Assembly: GCF_001413925.1 (NCBI RefSeq)
Contig: NZ_LBMJ01000001.1
Location: 2,272,001 to 2,336,000, forward strand
Length of the DNA: 64,000 bases
DNA from: Nonlabens sp. YIK11
GTDB taxonomy: Bacteria; Bacteroidota; Bacteroidia; Flavobacteriales; Flavobacteriaceae
Direction of reading: 5' to 3'
The position numbers and the translations under genes are program-made. Below the pieces are notes generated by a model. It was not told the origin of the DNA. It saw only the letters and a program-made list of their open reading frames with translations, and made no database searches. Below, in pieces: positions 7,807-16,470 of the stretch (its first letter is position 1; each line of letters begins with the position of its first letter).

Positions 7807-9039
7807 ATGAATGCACAAGATCTATTACATGTAGCGCAGGAACACGGTAGTCCTGTCTATGTCTATGATGCAGACACGATTGTGTCGCAGTATGAACGTT
7901 TGACGTCCGCTTTCGCGAAAGTGGAAAACCTTAGAATTCACTACGCTGTCAAGGCGTTGTCAAACATCTCGATCTTAAAGCTTTTTAAACAGTTAGGCGC
8001 CGGACTCGATACCGTGAGTTCACAGGAAGTACAGTTGGGAATCGCTGCTGGTGTGGACCCATCAAAAATTATCTACACGCCGAATGGCGTCTCTCTCGAG
8101 GAAATCGAGAAAGTGGCCAGTATGGGCGTGCAAATCAACATTGACAACTTGTCGATTCTGGAACAATTTGGTGCCAAACACCCGAAAGTTCCTGTTTGTG
8201 TGCGTATCAACCCGCACGTGATGGCTGGTGGTAATGCAAACATAAGTGTAGGTCACATTGATTCTAAATTTGGTATTTCCATCCACCAGATACCGCATTT
8301 GTTGCGTATTGTGGAGAATACAGGAATGACTGTTAACGGTGTGCATATGCATACGGGTAGCGACATTCTGGACATTGGCGTATTCTTGTATGCCACCGAA
8401 ATCCTTTTTGAAACGGCGGCCAAGTTCAAGGATCTGGAATTCATCGATTTTGGCTCTGGATTTAAGGTGCCTTATAAAGAAGGCGATGTCTCTACAGACA
8501 TTGAGGATCTAGGCGAGCAGTTATCGGGCAGATTCAATGAATTCTGCAAGTCTTATGGTAAAGATATCGCGCTGGCGTTTGAACCTGGAAAATTTTTGGT
8601 TTCTGAAGCTGGACACTTTTTGGCCCAAGTCAACGTGATCAAACAGACGACCAGTACGGTTTTCGCTGGTGTGGATTCTGGTTTCAATCACTTGATAAGA
8701 CCTATGTTGTATGGTTCCTACCATGGCATCAAAAACATATCTAATCCTGAAGGTAAAAATCGTTTCTACAGTGTTGTAGGTTATATATGTGAGACAGATA
8801 CGTTTGCACAAAACCGTCAGATTAGTGAGATTAGTGAAGGTGATATTCTGGCATTCTCTAATGCTGGTGCCTACTGCTACTCTATGGCGAGCAACTACAA
8901 CTCACGTTACCGTCCAGCAGAAGTGCTATGGCACAATGGCCAGGCACACCTCATACGCGAGCGTGAAACCATGGAAGATATCTTAAAAAATCAGGTGGAA
9001 GTAGAATTAGAATTGAATTCTGATATGGTTGAAGCTTAG
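7807..9039 (+). CDS. lysA: Diaminopimelate decarboxylase
   Basis: A 410-residue fold-type III PLP enzyme making L-lysine from meso-diaminopimelate. The PLP lysine is K49 in HYAVKALSN. HMHTGSD, FIDFGSGF and FEPGKF follow in order, and ICETDTFA carries the cysteine/glutamate pair of the active site. Full length. The interspersed palindrome lies in the N-terminal helix, coding AFAKV at residues 36-40 (position 7909). dapB of the same pathway is at 23754-24455. Confidence 0.95.
   Translation: MNAQDLLHVAQEHGSPVYVYDADTIVSQYERLTSAFAKVENLRIHYAVKALSNISILKLFKQLGAGLDTVSSQEVQLGIAAGVDPSKIIYTPNGVSLEEIEKVASMGVQINIDNLSILEQFGAKHPKVPVCVRINPHVMAGGNANISVGHIDSKFGISIHQIPHLLRIVENTGMTVNGVHMHTGSDILDIGVFLYATEILFETAAKFKDLEFIDFGSGFKVPYKEGDVSTDIEDLGEQLSGRFNEFCKSYGKDIALAFEPGKFLVSEAGHFLAQVNVIKQTTSTVFAGVDSGFNHLIRPMLYGSYHGIKNISNPEGKNRFYSVVGYICETDTFAQNRQISEISEGDILAFSNAGAYCYSMASNYNSRYRPAEVLWHNGQAHLIRERETMEDILKNQVEVELELNSDMVEA
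7909..7922. repeat. Interspersed palindrome, variant copy inside lysA
   Basis: GCTTTCGCGAAAGT: the 14-bp core with one changed end base. It codes AFAKV in frame within an N-terminal helix of LysA. Confidence 0.85.
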
Positions 9040-9057
9040 TGATTTAAGATTGGCGAT

Positions 9058-9095
9058 TGTAGATTTGTCATGCTGAACTCGTTTCAGCATCTACA
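9058..9095. repeat. Intergenic imperfect inverted repeat
   Basis: TGTAGAT...TGCTGAA-CTCGT-TTCAGCA...TCTACA forms nested arms just after lysA. TCATGCTGAACTCGTTTCAG is a sequence found repeatedly between genes in Bacteroidetes (from memory). No gene is seen in the 265-bp lysA-downstream gap. Confidence 0.55.
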
Positions 9096-9116
9096 TTATA
9101 ACTACTAAATGATTGT

Positions 9117-9154
9117 AAAACTCTCGATCCTTAATTGGGTTGGGAGTTTTTCTT
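9117..9154 (+). terminator. Probable lysA terminator
   Basis: AAAACTC (9117-9123) pairs with GAGTTTT (9144-9150), followed by a T-rich stretch. The 20-nt loop contains further weak pairing. Confidence 0.65.
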
Positions 9155-9304
9155 TTAAAAATAATTTTCAACTATTCGTCATTCTTCATGCGTTTTAATA
9201 AAGTAGGTGATTGTTATTTACCATAAACAAACTTTCTAAACATATCCTCTTGTAAGGATGAATGGATTATAGTTACTTAATGGAGTAATCCCATTGACTT
9301 TCTT

Positions 9305-10294
9305 ATGAAAATAGCCGTATTCAGTACCAAACCATATGATCAGGCCTATTTTGAAAAGTATGCCCAAGATCAAGCCTATGAATTTTCATTTTTTGAAACG
9401 TCGCTCAATAGGCATACTGCAAATCTTACTATAGATTTTGATGCGGTGGTTGTTTTTGTAAACGATAGTGTTGACAAGGCAACCATTGAAATTCTTTCTA
9501 CAAATGGCATTCAACTTATTGCGCTGCGCTGTGCTGGGTTCAATAATGTTGATGTAGAAGCCGCCCAAAAGAAAAACATCAAAATCGTACGGGTTCCTGC
9601 CTACTCACCAGAAGCCGTAGCAGAACACGCAGTGGCTTTGATATTAACGCTAAATAGAAAAACACATAAAGCCTACAATCGGGTACGTGAAGGGAACTTT
9701 TCCCTTAATGGTTTAATGGGTTTTAATCTGCATGGTAAAACTGTAGGCGTTATAGGAACAGGAACCATTGGTGCCACTTTTTGCCGCGTTATGAAAGGAT
9801 TTGGGTGCAATCTTGTTGCTTTTGACGTCCAGGAATCTGCAGAACTTAAAGAACTGGGCGTAACATTTTTGTCTTTAAACGAGGTATTCAAACAAGCAGA
9901 CATCATATCGCTGCATTGTCCACTCAATGAACAGACGAAACATTTGATCAACAAAAAATCCATCGCGATGATGAAAAATGGCGTCATTATCATCAACACC
10001 AGCCGTGGCGCACTGGTAGATACAGAAGATGCCATAAACGGACTGTCCAGTAAGAAAATAGGTTATTTGGGAATTGACGTCTATGAACAGGAAGAAAACT
10101 TGTTCTATCAGGATTTATCAGAAAGTATCATCCAAGATGATTTGCTGTTGCGCCTCAACAGTTTCCCTAACGTTTTGATCACCTCACATCAGGCCTATTT
10201 TACTAAAGAAGCCATGGAAGAAATAACTACGACCACTCTGGCAAATATCCATGCTTTTTCCAAAGGTCAAGAATTAGAAAACGAAGTGAAATAA
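9305..10294 (+). CDS. D-2-hydroxyacid dehydrogenase, D-lactate dehydrogenase-like
   Basis: A 329-residue NAD-dependent D-2-hydroxyacid dehydrogenase. The Rossmann loop is GTGTIG at 151-156 and NTSRGALVDT (231-240) gives the substrate arginine R234. SHQAYFT near 294-300 gives the catalytic histidine H295. RCAGFNNVD, VPAYSPEAVAEH and the short length match fermentative D-lactate dehydrogenases (LdhA type) better than glyoxylate or phosphoglycerate dehydrogenases. Likely reduces pyruvate to D-lactate under oxygen limitation; the specificity is inferred. Alone, with weak flanking signals. Confidence 0.88.
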   Translation: MKIAVFSTKPYDQAYFEKYAQDQAYEFSFFETSLNRHTANLTIDFDAVVVFVNDSVDKATIEILSTNGIQLIALRCAGFNNVDVEAAQKKNIKIVRVPAYSPEAVAEHAVALILTLNRKTHKAYNRVREGNFSLNGLMGFNLHGKTVGVIGTGTIGATFCRVMKGFGCNLVAFDVQESAELKELGVTFLSLNEVFKQADIISLHCPLNEQTKHLINKKSIAMMKNGVIIINTSRGALVDTEDAINGLSSKKIGYLGIDVYEQEENLFYQDLSESIIQDDLLLRLNSFPNVLITSHQAYFTKEAMEEITTTTLANIHAFSKGQELENEVK

Positions 10295-10474
10295 AAGGTC
10301 TAGTCACTTAACCCCTTTTTGAACAAGGCTTATTTCATGGGAATTTGCACCAATTTGGAATTAAACTACGTATTAGAATTGTAGTAGTTTGCCATTCAGA
10401 ACGACTGGTTCAGGATTTTGCGATGGTCTAATGTTTATGGTAAAGTTTCTTCTAAGGAGGAAACTTATTTTAAT

Positions 10475-10515
10475 TTCGCTTTCCTGCCTGTCCTGCAGGC
10501 AGGCGCGAAAGCGAA
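10475..10515. repeat. Composite palindrome: interspersed element split by a 21-bp hairpin
   Basis: TTCGCTTTC (10475-10483) and GCGAAAGCGAA (10505-10515) are the two halves of the 20-bp interspersed palindrome. Between them sit 21 bp with arms CTGCCTG and CAGGCAG around TCCTG. The same arrangement occurs at 15243-15283. It ends 13 bp before the DsbA-like gene. Confidence 0.88.
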
Positions 10516-10528
10516 CTAAATACAACTC

Positions 10529-11179
10529 ATGAAAGAAAAACTAAAAATCGACATTGTATCAGACGTGGTCTGTCCATGGTGTACGATAGGTTATAAACGA
10601 TTAGAAAAGGCTATAAAAGAACTGGGAATCGAGAACCAAATCGAACTCCAATGGCAACCTTTTGAACTCAATCCCAACATGCCTGCAGAAGGTCAGAACT
10701 TAAAAGAGCATATTATAGAAAAATACGGTACGAGTCCTGAACAATACCGTCAAATGCAGGAGCAAATGACAGCTGCTGGCGATAGTGTAGATTTTGTTTT
10801 TGATTATTATGACGACCAGCGCATGTCAAATACGTTCGATGCTCATGTTCTACTGGAATATGCACATCAATATGGCAAACAAACCGATTTAAAAATGCGA
10901 TTGACCAAAGCATTTTTTAGCGAGCGTCAGGATGTTTCAAAAACAGAAGTTCTCAAACAAGCTCTACTGGACGTAGGATTGGATGCTGATGAAGCACTGT
11001 CTATGCTAGATAATCAAGAAGCTTGCAACGAGGTACTTAAAAAAGAGGCTTATTGGAAAAGCTTAGGAGTCAATAGTGTTCCTACCATTGTATTTGATAG
11101 AAAAAGTGCTGTTACCGGCGCACAACCAGTCGATGTTTTCAAACAGGTTTTGAAAGAAGCTATGGAACAACATGCATAA
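10529..11179 (+). CDS. DsbA-family (FrnE-like) thiol oxidoreductase
   Basis: A 216-residue protein with a thioredoxin-fold active site CPWC at 15-18 (SDVVCPWCTIGYKRL), then the helical insert of the DsbA/FrnE group, and a C-terminal cis-proline segment VNSVPTIVFDRK. No signal peptide, so it is cytoplasmic, like FrnE and 2-hydroxychromene isomerase relatives. Probably a cytoplasmic disulfide oxidoreductase or isomerase; the substrate is unknown. It lies 11 nt before a HAD-family gene, likely the same operon. Confidence 0.88.
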   Translation: MKEKLKIDIVSDVVCPWCTIGYKRLEKAIKELGIENQIELQWQPFELNPNMPAEGQNLKEHIIEKYGTSPEQYRQMQEQMTAAGDSVDFVFDYYDDQRMSNTFDAHVLLEYAHQYGKQTDLKMRLTKAFFSERQDVSKTEVLKQALLDVGLDADEALSMLDNQEACNEVLKKEAYWKSLGVNSVPTIVFDRKSAVTGAQPVDVFKQVLKEAMEQHA

Positions 11180-11190
11180 TTGGTAAGTTT

Positions 11191-11901
11191 ATGAAAGAGG
11201 TAATGAGGCCTGAGGTGCTTTTTTTTGACGTCAATGAAACTTTACTGGATCTTTCTACCTTGAAAGAAAACATCAGAGGATTGCTGGATGGTAGAGATGA
11301 TCTTATCAAATTATGGTTCACTACGTTACTTCACCATTCTTTAGTGACCAGCGCAAGCGGACAGTATGAAGATTTCGGGAAGATAGGTGCCGCTACCTTA
11401 CAAATGGTAGCAGCTAATCATGATATTACCATCCCAGAAGAGGTCGCTATAGACGTCGTGATAGATTCATTCCGTCATTTGAAGCCACATCCTGAAGTGA
11501 AAGATGCGCTTATCCAATTGAAAAATGATGGCTACAAGCTGATAGCCTTCACTAATTCGTCCAAAGAAGGTGTGGAACAACAACTGACTAACGCTGGTAT
11601 AGCAGAACTTTTTGAGGCTCGATTGAGCATTGAAAACTCTGGAAAATTCAAACCTTTTACGCAAGCCTATGATTGGGCAGCACAACAATTGCATACAAAA
11701 CCTAAGGCATGTATGATGATTGCCGCTCATGGTTGGGATGTTGCTGGTGCACAATGGGCTGGCTGGCGAGCGGCCTTTGTAGCGAGACCTGGTCACCAGA
11801 AATACCTGCTAGCACCTGAAGCAGAGATTGTTGGAGCCGATTTAAAAGAGGTAGCTCTTTCACTGATTGCATTACAAAAGAATCATAGAAGAACACTTTA
11901 A
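11191..11901 (+). CDS. HAD hydrolase, haloacid dehalogenase type II-like
   Basis: A 236-residue HAD-superfamily protein. Motif I is FFDVNETLLD with nucleophile D13; motif II is AFTNSS; the motif III lysine lies in SGKFKP and motif IV in MMIAAHGWDVAGA. The FDVNETL form and the helical cap are typical of L-2-haloacid dehalogenases, but the physiological substrate cannot be read from sequence. Preceded by the DsbA-like gene with an 11-nt gap. Confidence 0.87.
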   Translation: MKEVMRPEVLFFDVNETLLDLSTLKENIRGLLDGRDDLIKLWFTTLLHHSLVTSASGQYEDFGKIGAATLQMVAANHDITIPEEVAIDVVIDSFRHLKPHPEVKDALIQLKNDGYKLIAFTNSSKEGVEQQLTNAGIAELFEARLSIENSGKFKPFTQAYDWAAQQLHTKPKACMMIAAHGWDVAGAQWAGWRAAFVARPGHQKYLLAPEAEIVGADLKEVALSLIALQKNHRRTL

Positions 11902-11984
11902 CTAAAGCAAAAGAGAATGTTTTGCACCGTTCTACCTTTCACCAACTTTTCAATTTGTTTAAATTGAGTCCATAAAATATTTCT

Positions 11985-12860
11985 ATGCTCCACACCATCA
12001 AAAACGACCAACTCACCTGCACCATCAGTTCTACTGGTGCAGAAATCCGCTCGCTTAAGGAAAAGGAAACCGGTAAAGAACACATCTGGCAAATCGATGA
12101 GTCCGTTTGGGGCAGCAGCTCGCCAGTGTTGTTCCCAGCAATAGGAAAAATTAAGGGCGACGAAATCATATATAAAGGTCAAGAATACGCCATGCCACGG
12201 CACGGTATCATTAGACATAGTGACCAATTGGTTTTTGAGCAACACAGCGCTTCAAAATGCTCCTTTACCTTGAACAGTTCGCCAGCGACCTTGAAGCAAT
12301 ATCCGTTTAAATTTTCATTTGCTGTAGTGTATGAACTGGTAGTCAAAAGTTTGAAAATGAGTTATTTCATTGAAAACAAGGATGAGGTTCCCATGCATTT
12401 TGCCTGCGGTGGCCATACCGCTTACGCTTGCCCATTGACAGATGGCCAGACCTTGGAAGATTACGTGATCGAGTTTCCTACATCGCAGGATTTACGTGCG
12501 CAAACCTTGGGCGCTTCTGGATTGCTATCTAATGAATTCCGGACTTTCGAATTGAAAAACGGCACGTTACCACTTTCTAACAACCTATTTGATCGCGACG
12601 CACTTATTTTATCCAATATTGATTTTGAATGGGTTCGCTTTCGCGAAAGCGATAAAAACAAGGGCCTCATCGTTAGATTTGAAGGGTTTCCTCACCTCGC
12701 GCTCTGGTCAAAACCTGGAGCCGATTATGTGTGTATTGAACCATGGCTGGGATTGCCAGATTCAGAAGGCGAATCGCTGGATATTGCCCAAAAAAGCAGT
12801 TACAAAACCATAGATCCAGCAACTCGCTTCTCGATATCGATCATTACAGAGATCGAGTAA
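11985..12860 (+). CDS. Aldose 1-epimerase family protein
   Basis: A 291-residue galactose-mutarotase-fold protein of the LacX/YeaD-like group. Recognisable points are STGAEIRSLK near the start, MPRHGIIRHSDQL (about 65-77) with a substrate-side histidine, CGGHTAYACP and the late CIEPWLGLPDSEG with the catalytic glutamate. It probably interconverts sugar anomers; the substrate is unknown. The interspersed palindrome at 12636 codes RFRES about residues 218-222, in a loop before NKGLIVRFEG. Confidence 0.87.
   Translation: MLHTIKNDQLTCTISSTGAEIRSLKEKETGKEHIWQIDESVWGSSSPVLFPAIGKIKGDEIIYKGQEYAMPRHGIIRHSDQLVFEQHSASKCSFTLNSSPATLKQYPFKFSFAVVYELVVKSLKMSYFIENKDEVPMHFACGGHTAYACPLTDGQTLEDYVIEFPTSQDLRAQTLGASGLLSNEFRTFELKNGTLPLSNNLFDRDALILSNIDFEWVRFRESDKNKGLIVRFEGFPHLALWSKPGADYVCIEPWLGLPDSEGESLDIAQKSSYKTIDPATRFSISIITEIE
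12636..12651. repeat. Interspersed palindrome inside aldose epimerase gene
   Basis: CGCTTTCGCGAAAGCG, 18 bp if the flanking T/A pair is counted. Codes RFRES in frame. Confidence 0.95.
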
Positions 12861-12988
12861 TTATGCTCAAGCCAAGTCTGATCATAGCTGCAACTAAACG
12901 TAAACCTGCTTGAAATTAAATGTCACTTTTTGGGACGGCCGCGTGTAGATAAAGGTTAGATTTAGTGTTCACCGTAAAATGAATTCTC

Positions 12989-13087
12989 ATGGCAAAATCA
13001 CAGGACGCTAAGAAAAACGTCAAAAAAGAACCTACCAAAACAGCTAAGGAAAAGAAGGCTGAAAAGAAATTGAAAAAATCCAAATAA
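12989..13087 (+). CDS. Small lysine-rich protein, 32 aa
   Basis: ATG 12989 to TAA 13085-13087 encodes 32 residues, about half of them lysine (MAKSQDAKKNVKKEPTKTAK at the start). It is followed at once by a strong terminator, which supports a real short transcript. Similar tiny basic proteins occur in flavobacteria (recollection). Role unknown; nucleic-acid binding would be a guess from charge alone. Confidence 0.65.
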   Translation: MAKSQDAKKNVKKEPTKTAKEKKAEKKLKKSK

Positions 13088-13102
13088 GCAGCATATCGCT
13101 TT

Positions 13103-13140
13103 AAAAACCCGCAAAGGCTGATGTCCCTTGCGGATTTTTT
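13103..13140 (+). terminator. Terminator of the 32-aa gene
   Basis: CCGCAAAGG (13109-13117) pairs with CCCTTGCGG (13125-13133, one mismatch), followed by ATTTTTT. Confidence 0.85.
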
Positions 13141-13172
13141 ATGGATTAATATTTTGTTACAAAAGTTGGGTA

Positions 13173-13205
13173 TTTGACTTTAAGACGCGCCTATTTGTAC
13201 CTTTG
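13173..13205 (+). promoter_or_regulatory. Promoter of DUF808 gene
   Basis: TTTG (13173-13176), a 21-bp spacer, then TACCTTTG (13198-13205): a good match to the Bacteroidetes -33 and -7 elements, ending 17 bp before the ATG at 13223. Confidence 0.72.
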
Positions 13206-13222
13206 CCACAAAAGGTTTCTTA

Positions 13223-14107
13223 ATGGCTTCAGGATTTTTTGCATTACTCGATGATATAGGTGTCCTTATGGACGATGTGGCTGCCATGAGCAAAGTCGCG
13301 ACTAAAAAAACGGCTGGAATCCTGGGCGATGACCTTGCCGTAAATGCAGAGAAAGCTTCTGGGTTTGTATCTTCCAGAGAGATTCCTGTATTGTGGGCCA
13401 TCACAAAAGGTTCCTTTATCAACAAACTCATCATCTTACCCATTGCCTTCCTGTTAAGTGCTTTTTTGCCATGGGCCGTGACCGTCATTTTACTTCTTGG
13501 AGGTATTTACCTAGCTTTTGAAGGCGCCGAAAAGATCTATGAATGGATTTTCCCGCATGCAAAACCAGATACGGACATACCATCTCAAGAAATGTCTGAG
13601 GAAGAAATCATCGCTCATGAAAAAGAAAAAATCAAGGCCGCCATCGTGACCGATTTTATTCTTTCGGTAGAGATCGTGATTATTGCGTTAAGCTCTGTGG
13701 TCAATGAACCGATTTTGAATCAGATTATGGTAGTGTCTGTAGTGGCGATCATTGCCACCATAGGTGTTTACGGTATCGTGGCTGCGATTGTTCGTATGGA
13801 TGATTTAGGATTGCGATTGATCAAAAACAGTGATGGAAAAGGTTTTGGATATACAGTTGGAAAATTTTTGGTTTCGGCGTTGCCTAAGATTGTCAAAAGT
13901 TTATCTGTGATAGGAACCATCGCATTAATTTTAGTGGCTGGTGGAATTTTTGTCCACAATCTAGAATTTATCCATGATGCTTTGCATTCTTTACCGGCAA
14001 TTGTAGGTGAAGCGCTTACGGGTCTTGTAGTTGGTGCGCTTTCTCTAGGCATCTATAAATTGGTGAAGGCTTTATTTTTTAAAAAGGATAAAGCTGCCGC
14101 GCATTAA
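13223..14107 (+). CDS. DUF808 family inner membrane protein
   Basis: A 294-residue multi-pass protein. The N-terminus MASGFFALLDDIGVLMDDVA, then KKTAGILGDDLAVNAEKASG, is the signature of DUF808 (YedI) proteins. About six membrane segments follow, with HAKPDTDI between the second and third. Function unknown. It has its own promoter and is followed after 13 nt by the flavin monooxygenase gene, probably cotranscribed. Confidence 0.9.
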   Translation: MASGFFALLDDIGVLMDDVAAMSKVATKKTAGILGDDLAVNAEKASGFVSSREIPVLWAITKGSFINKLIILPIAFLLSAFLPWAVTVILLLGGIYLAFEGAEKIYEWIFPHAKPDTDIPSQEMSEEEIIAHEKEKIKAAIVTDFILSVEIVIIALSSVVNEPILNQIMVVSVVAIIATIGVYGIVAAIVRMDDLGLRLIKNSDGKGFGYTVGKFLVSALPKIVKSLSVIGTIALILVAGGIFVHNLEFIHDALHSLPAIVGEALTGLVVGALSLGIYKLVKALFFKKDKAAAH

Positions 14108-14120
14108 AAACCAGCTTCCA

Positions 14121-15641
14121 TTGGAAAAAGCCGATACGTTCTGGAAGGTCTGCACCGATTGTTTGGGACGCGGCAAGAAAAGCCAGCGCATTCGCAAAAA
14201 GGCTAAACTTCAATATCAAAAAGCTCTAGCCGACTTCCAAAAATCGAATGGCGAAGGAAAGGCACCCAAAAAACCAAAAGGTCATCTCAAAACTTGTACA
14301 ACTTGTAACGGTACTGGACTAGTTCAAAGCGACCACGCTCCTATTCCAGATCAAAACTTCCCACATGTGGCAATTGTTGGTGCTGGTATAGGTGGTACAG
14401 CACTTGCTGTAGCCTGTTTGCATCGTGGCATTCCTTTTACTCTGTTCGAGCGCGACGCCAGTTTTGACGCACGTTCCCAAGGTTATGGATTGACGTTACA
14501 ACAAGCCAGTAAGGCCATGGCTGGCTTCGGAATCCAAGAACTTCATGAAGGTGTTGTTTCTACCAGACATGTCGTTCATCACACTGATGGAACAGAAATC
14601 GCCGAATGGGGCATGCGCAAATGGATGGAAAACAGTGACAAAGAGGCTCCCAAAAAAACCAACATTCACATAGCGAGACAGGCCTTGAGACAAGCGCTTC
14701 TTGATCAATTGAAAGATCAAGCCACTATTCAATGGAACCATCAATTTATAGATAGTTCCATGGCTTCTAATGAACGCGTCCAGCTGCGGTTCAAAGTAAA
14801 CAATGATATTCGTAATTACGAGGCAGATCTTATTGTGGGTGCAGACGGCATACGTAGCCAGGTACGTAATCAGATTTTGAGCGACGACTCTACACAGCTG
14901 CGGTATCTGGATTGTTTGGTGATTTTGGGCATTTGTCCGTTATCTGATATTGAAAATTCCGATCATGAGCTGCTGGACTCAGCGACGGTGTTTCAAACCG
15001 CAAATGGCCACGAGCGTATGTACATGATGCCTTATTCTAGGGATTCCATCATGTGGCAGTTTAGTTTTCCAATGTCAGAAAGTGATGCAAAAAGTCTTAG
15101 CGCTCAAGGCCCCAAAGCGCTAAAGCTGGAAGCCATCCATCGCACTCAAGATTGGCACGCTCCTATCCCACAAATTTTGAGGGCAACGCAAGAGGATTTG
15201 GTTACCGGTTATCCTGTTTATGATCGTGAGGTTTTGGATGAGTTCGCTTTCCTGCCTGTCCGGCAGGCAGGCGCGAAAGCGAGATCACAAAAAGCCTTTG
15301 ACAACACTGGTAAATCTTCATCACAAGGCCTAAGTAACGAATCAAAATACATCACATTACTGGGCGATGCCGCGCATCCCATGAGTCCTTTTAAAGGTCA
15401 AGGAGCTAATCAAGCCTTACTGGATGCGCTCTCACTGGCACGACTGATATATACAGGTTGCAAGCCACCATCGAACTGGCGAGAAAAAGGAATCAGAACA
15501 AATATGCTCAATGCGTTTGAAAAAGAAATGATAGAGCGTAGCACGGTAAAGGTTAAGGAGTCTGCTGCTGCCGCAGACTTTTTACATTCTGACGTAGTCC
15601 TTAAGGAAATCGACGCACCAAGAGGTAGTGACATCAAGTAA
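14121..15641 (+). CDS. FAD monooxygenase with N-terminal DnaJ-type cysteine motifs
   Basis: A 506-residue protein. Residues 8-66 hold two CxxCxGxG-like motifs (CTDCLGRG at 11-18, CTTCNGTG at 59-66) separated by a lysine-rich helix, a likely zinc-binding unit as in DnaJ. From residue 82 a class A flavin monooxygenase follows: VAIVGAGIGG (83-92), the acidic end FERD, VGADGIRS and LGDAAHPMSPFKGQGANQA. Such enzymes hydroxylate aromatics or antibiotics; the substrate here is unknown. A TTG at 14121 is taken as start; no ATG is nearer. The composite palindrome at 15243-15283 adds residues FAFLPVRQAGAKA (375-387) without breaking the frame. Confidence 0.85.
   Translation: MEKADTFWKVCTDCLGRGKKSQRIRKKAKLQYQKALADFQKSNGEGKAPKKPKGHLKTCTTCNGTGLVQSDHAPIPDQNFPHVAIVGAGIGGTALAVACLHRGIPFTLFERDASFDARSQGYGLTLQQASKAMAGFGIQELHEGVVSTRHVVHHTDGTEIAEWGMRKWMENSDKEAPKKTNIHIARQALRQALLDQLKDQATIQWNHQFIDSSMASNERVQLRFKVNNDIRNYEADLIVGADGIRSQVRNQILSDDSTQLRYLDCLVILGICPLSDIENSDHELLDSATVFQTANGHERMYMMPYSRDSIMWQFSFPMSESDAKSLSAQGPKALKLEAIHRTQDWHAPIPQILRATQEDLVTGYPVYDREVLDEFAFLPVRQAGAKARSQKAFDNTGKSSSQGLSNESKYITLLGDAAHPMSPFKGQGANQALLDALSLARLIYTGCKPPSNWREKGIRTNMLNAFEKEMIERSTVKVKESAAAADFLHSDVVLKEIDAPRGSDIK
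15243..15283. repeat. Composite palindrome inside flavin monooxygenase gene
   Basis: TTCGCTTTC (15243-15251), a 21-bp insert with arms CTGCCTG and CAGGCAG around TCCGG, then GCGAAAGCGAG (15273-15283). It differs from the 10475 copy by single bases (T to G in the loop, A to G at the end). The insert is seven codons, so the frame is kept. Confidence 0.9.
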
Positions 15642-15693
15642 GTTCCAAGAGGCTTCTTCGTAACTTTGAACTAAAATCAAACAGCTTAAAAAG

Positions 15694-16374
15694 ATGGATA
15701 TACAAGGGAAAAATGCACTAATTACAGGATCCAGTCGTGGTGTAGGACAACAAATAGCATTGGGACTGGCACGTTTAGGATGTAATATTATCGTTCATGG
15801 AAGCCAGCCATCAAGCAATGACAAAACGCTGGAATTATTGGAATCTTTTCCTATTCAAACCTACAGCGTTCACGGCAATCTCGCTGATGATCAAGAAGTC
15901 AAAGCACTTATCCATCAGGTGAATAATCTCAATATTCCTATCGATATTTTATACAACAATGCTGGGATCATGAAGGATTACCATGAAGACATCTGGTCAC
16001 ACTCTACTGATGAATGGATGGATACGTATAAAGTAAACGTCGTGGCGATGTACCAATTATGTGCAGCATTTGTGCCTGCGATGATTGAAAATAACTTTGG
16101 AAGAGTCGTGAACGTCACTTCTCGTATTTCTGGCCAACCTCAATTAGCACCTTATGGTGCTTCTAAATGGGCTGTAGATAAACTCTCTCAAGACCTGGCT
16201 GTAGCATTAGAGAACACCGCAGTTCGCTTGAACTACTTTGATCCTACCTGGTTGAAAACAGATCTAGGTGGTGAGCACGCAGACAATCCTGTAGAAGCTG
16301 TCTTGCCTGGAGCTTTAAAACCGGTATTGGTAGAAAATGATGGTCCCAATGGACAGTTCTTTTCTGCCTTGTAA
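15694..16374 (+). CDS. SDR-family oxidoreductase
   Basis: A 226-residue classical short-chain dehydrogenase. The cofactor loop is TGSSRGVGQQ (about 11-20), NNAGIMKDY follows near residue 88, and the active site has VNVTSRISG with serine and YGASK with the Tyr-Lys pair. The C-terminus DPTWLKTDLGGEHA is typical of the family. NAD(P)-dependent carbonyl reduction is expected; the substrate is unknown. A TAACTTTG sequence lies at 15661-15668, so it may have its own promoter. Confidence 0.88.
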   Translation: MDIQGKNALITGSSRGVGQQIALGLARLGCNIIVHGSQPSSNDKTLELLESFPIQTYSVHGNLADDQEVKALIHQVNNLNIPIDILYNNAGIMKDYHEDIWSHSTDEWMDTYKVNVVAMYQLCAAFVPAMIENNFGRVVNVTSRISGQPQLAPYGASKWAVDKLSQDLAVALENTAVRLNYFDPTWLKTDLGGEHADNPVEAVLPGALKPVLVENDGPNGQFFSAL

Positions 16375-16443
16375 AAAAATATTACATCATCACAAAATTT
16401 AGCTAAGACGAACCAACAAAATGGTATCGCTCGGGATGGATTG

Positions 16444-16451
16444 TACCTTTG
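16444..16451 (+). promoter_or_regulatory. Candidate -7 element TACCTTTG of PLP-enzyme gene
   Basis: TACCTTTG ends 19 bp before the ATG at 16471. No good TTTG was seen at the -33 distance. Confidence 0.5.
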
Positions 16452-16470
16452 TCTGGAATAAGAATGGAAC

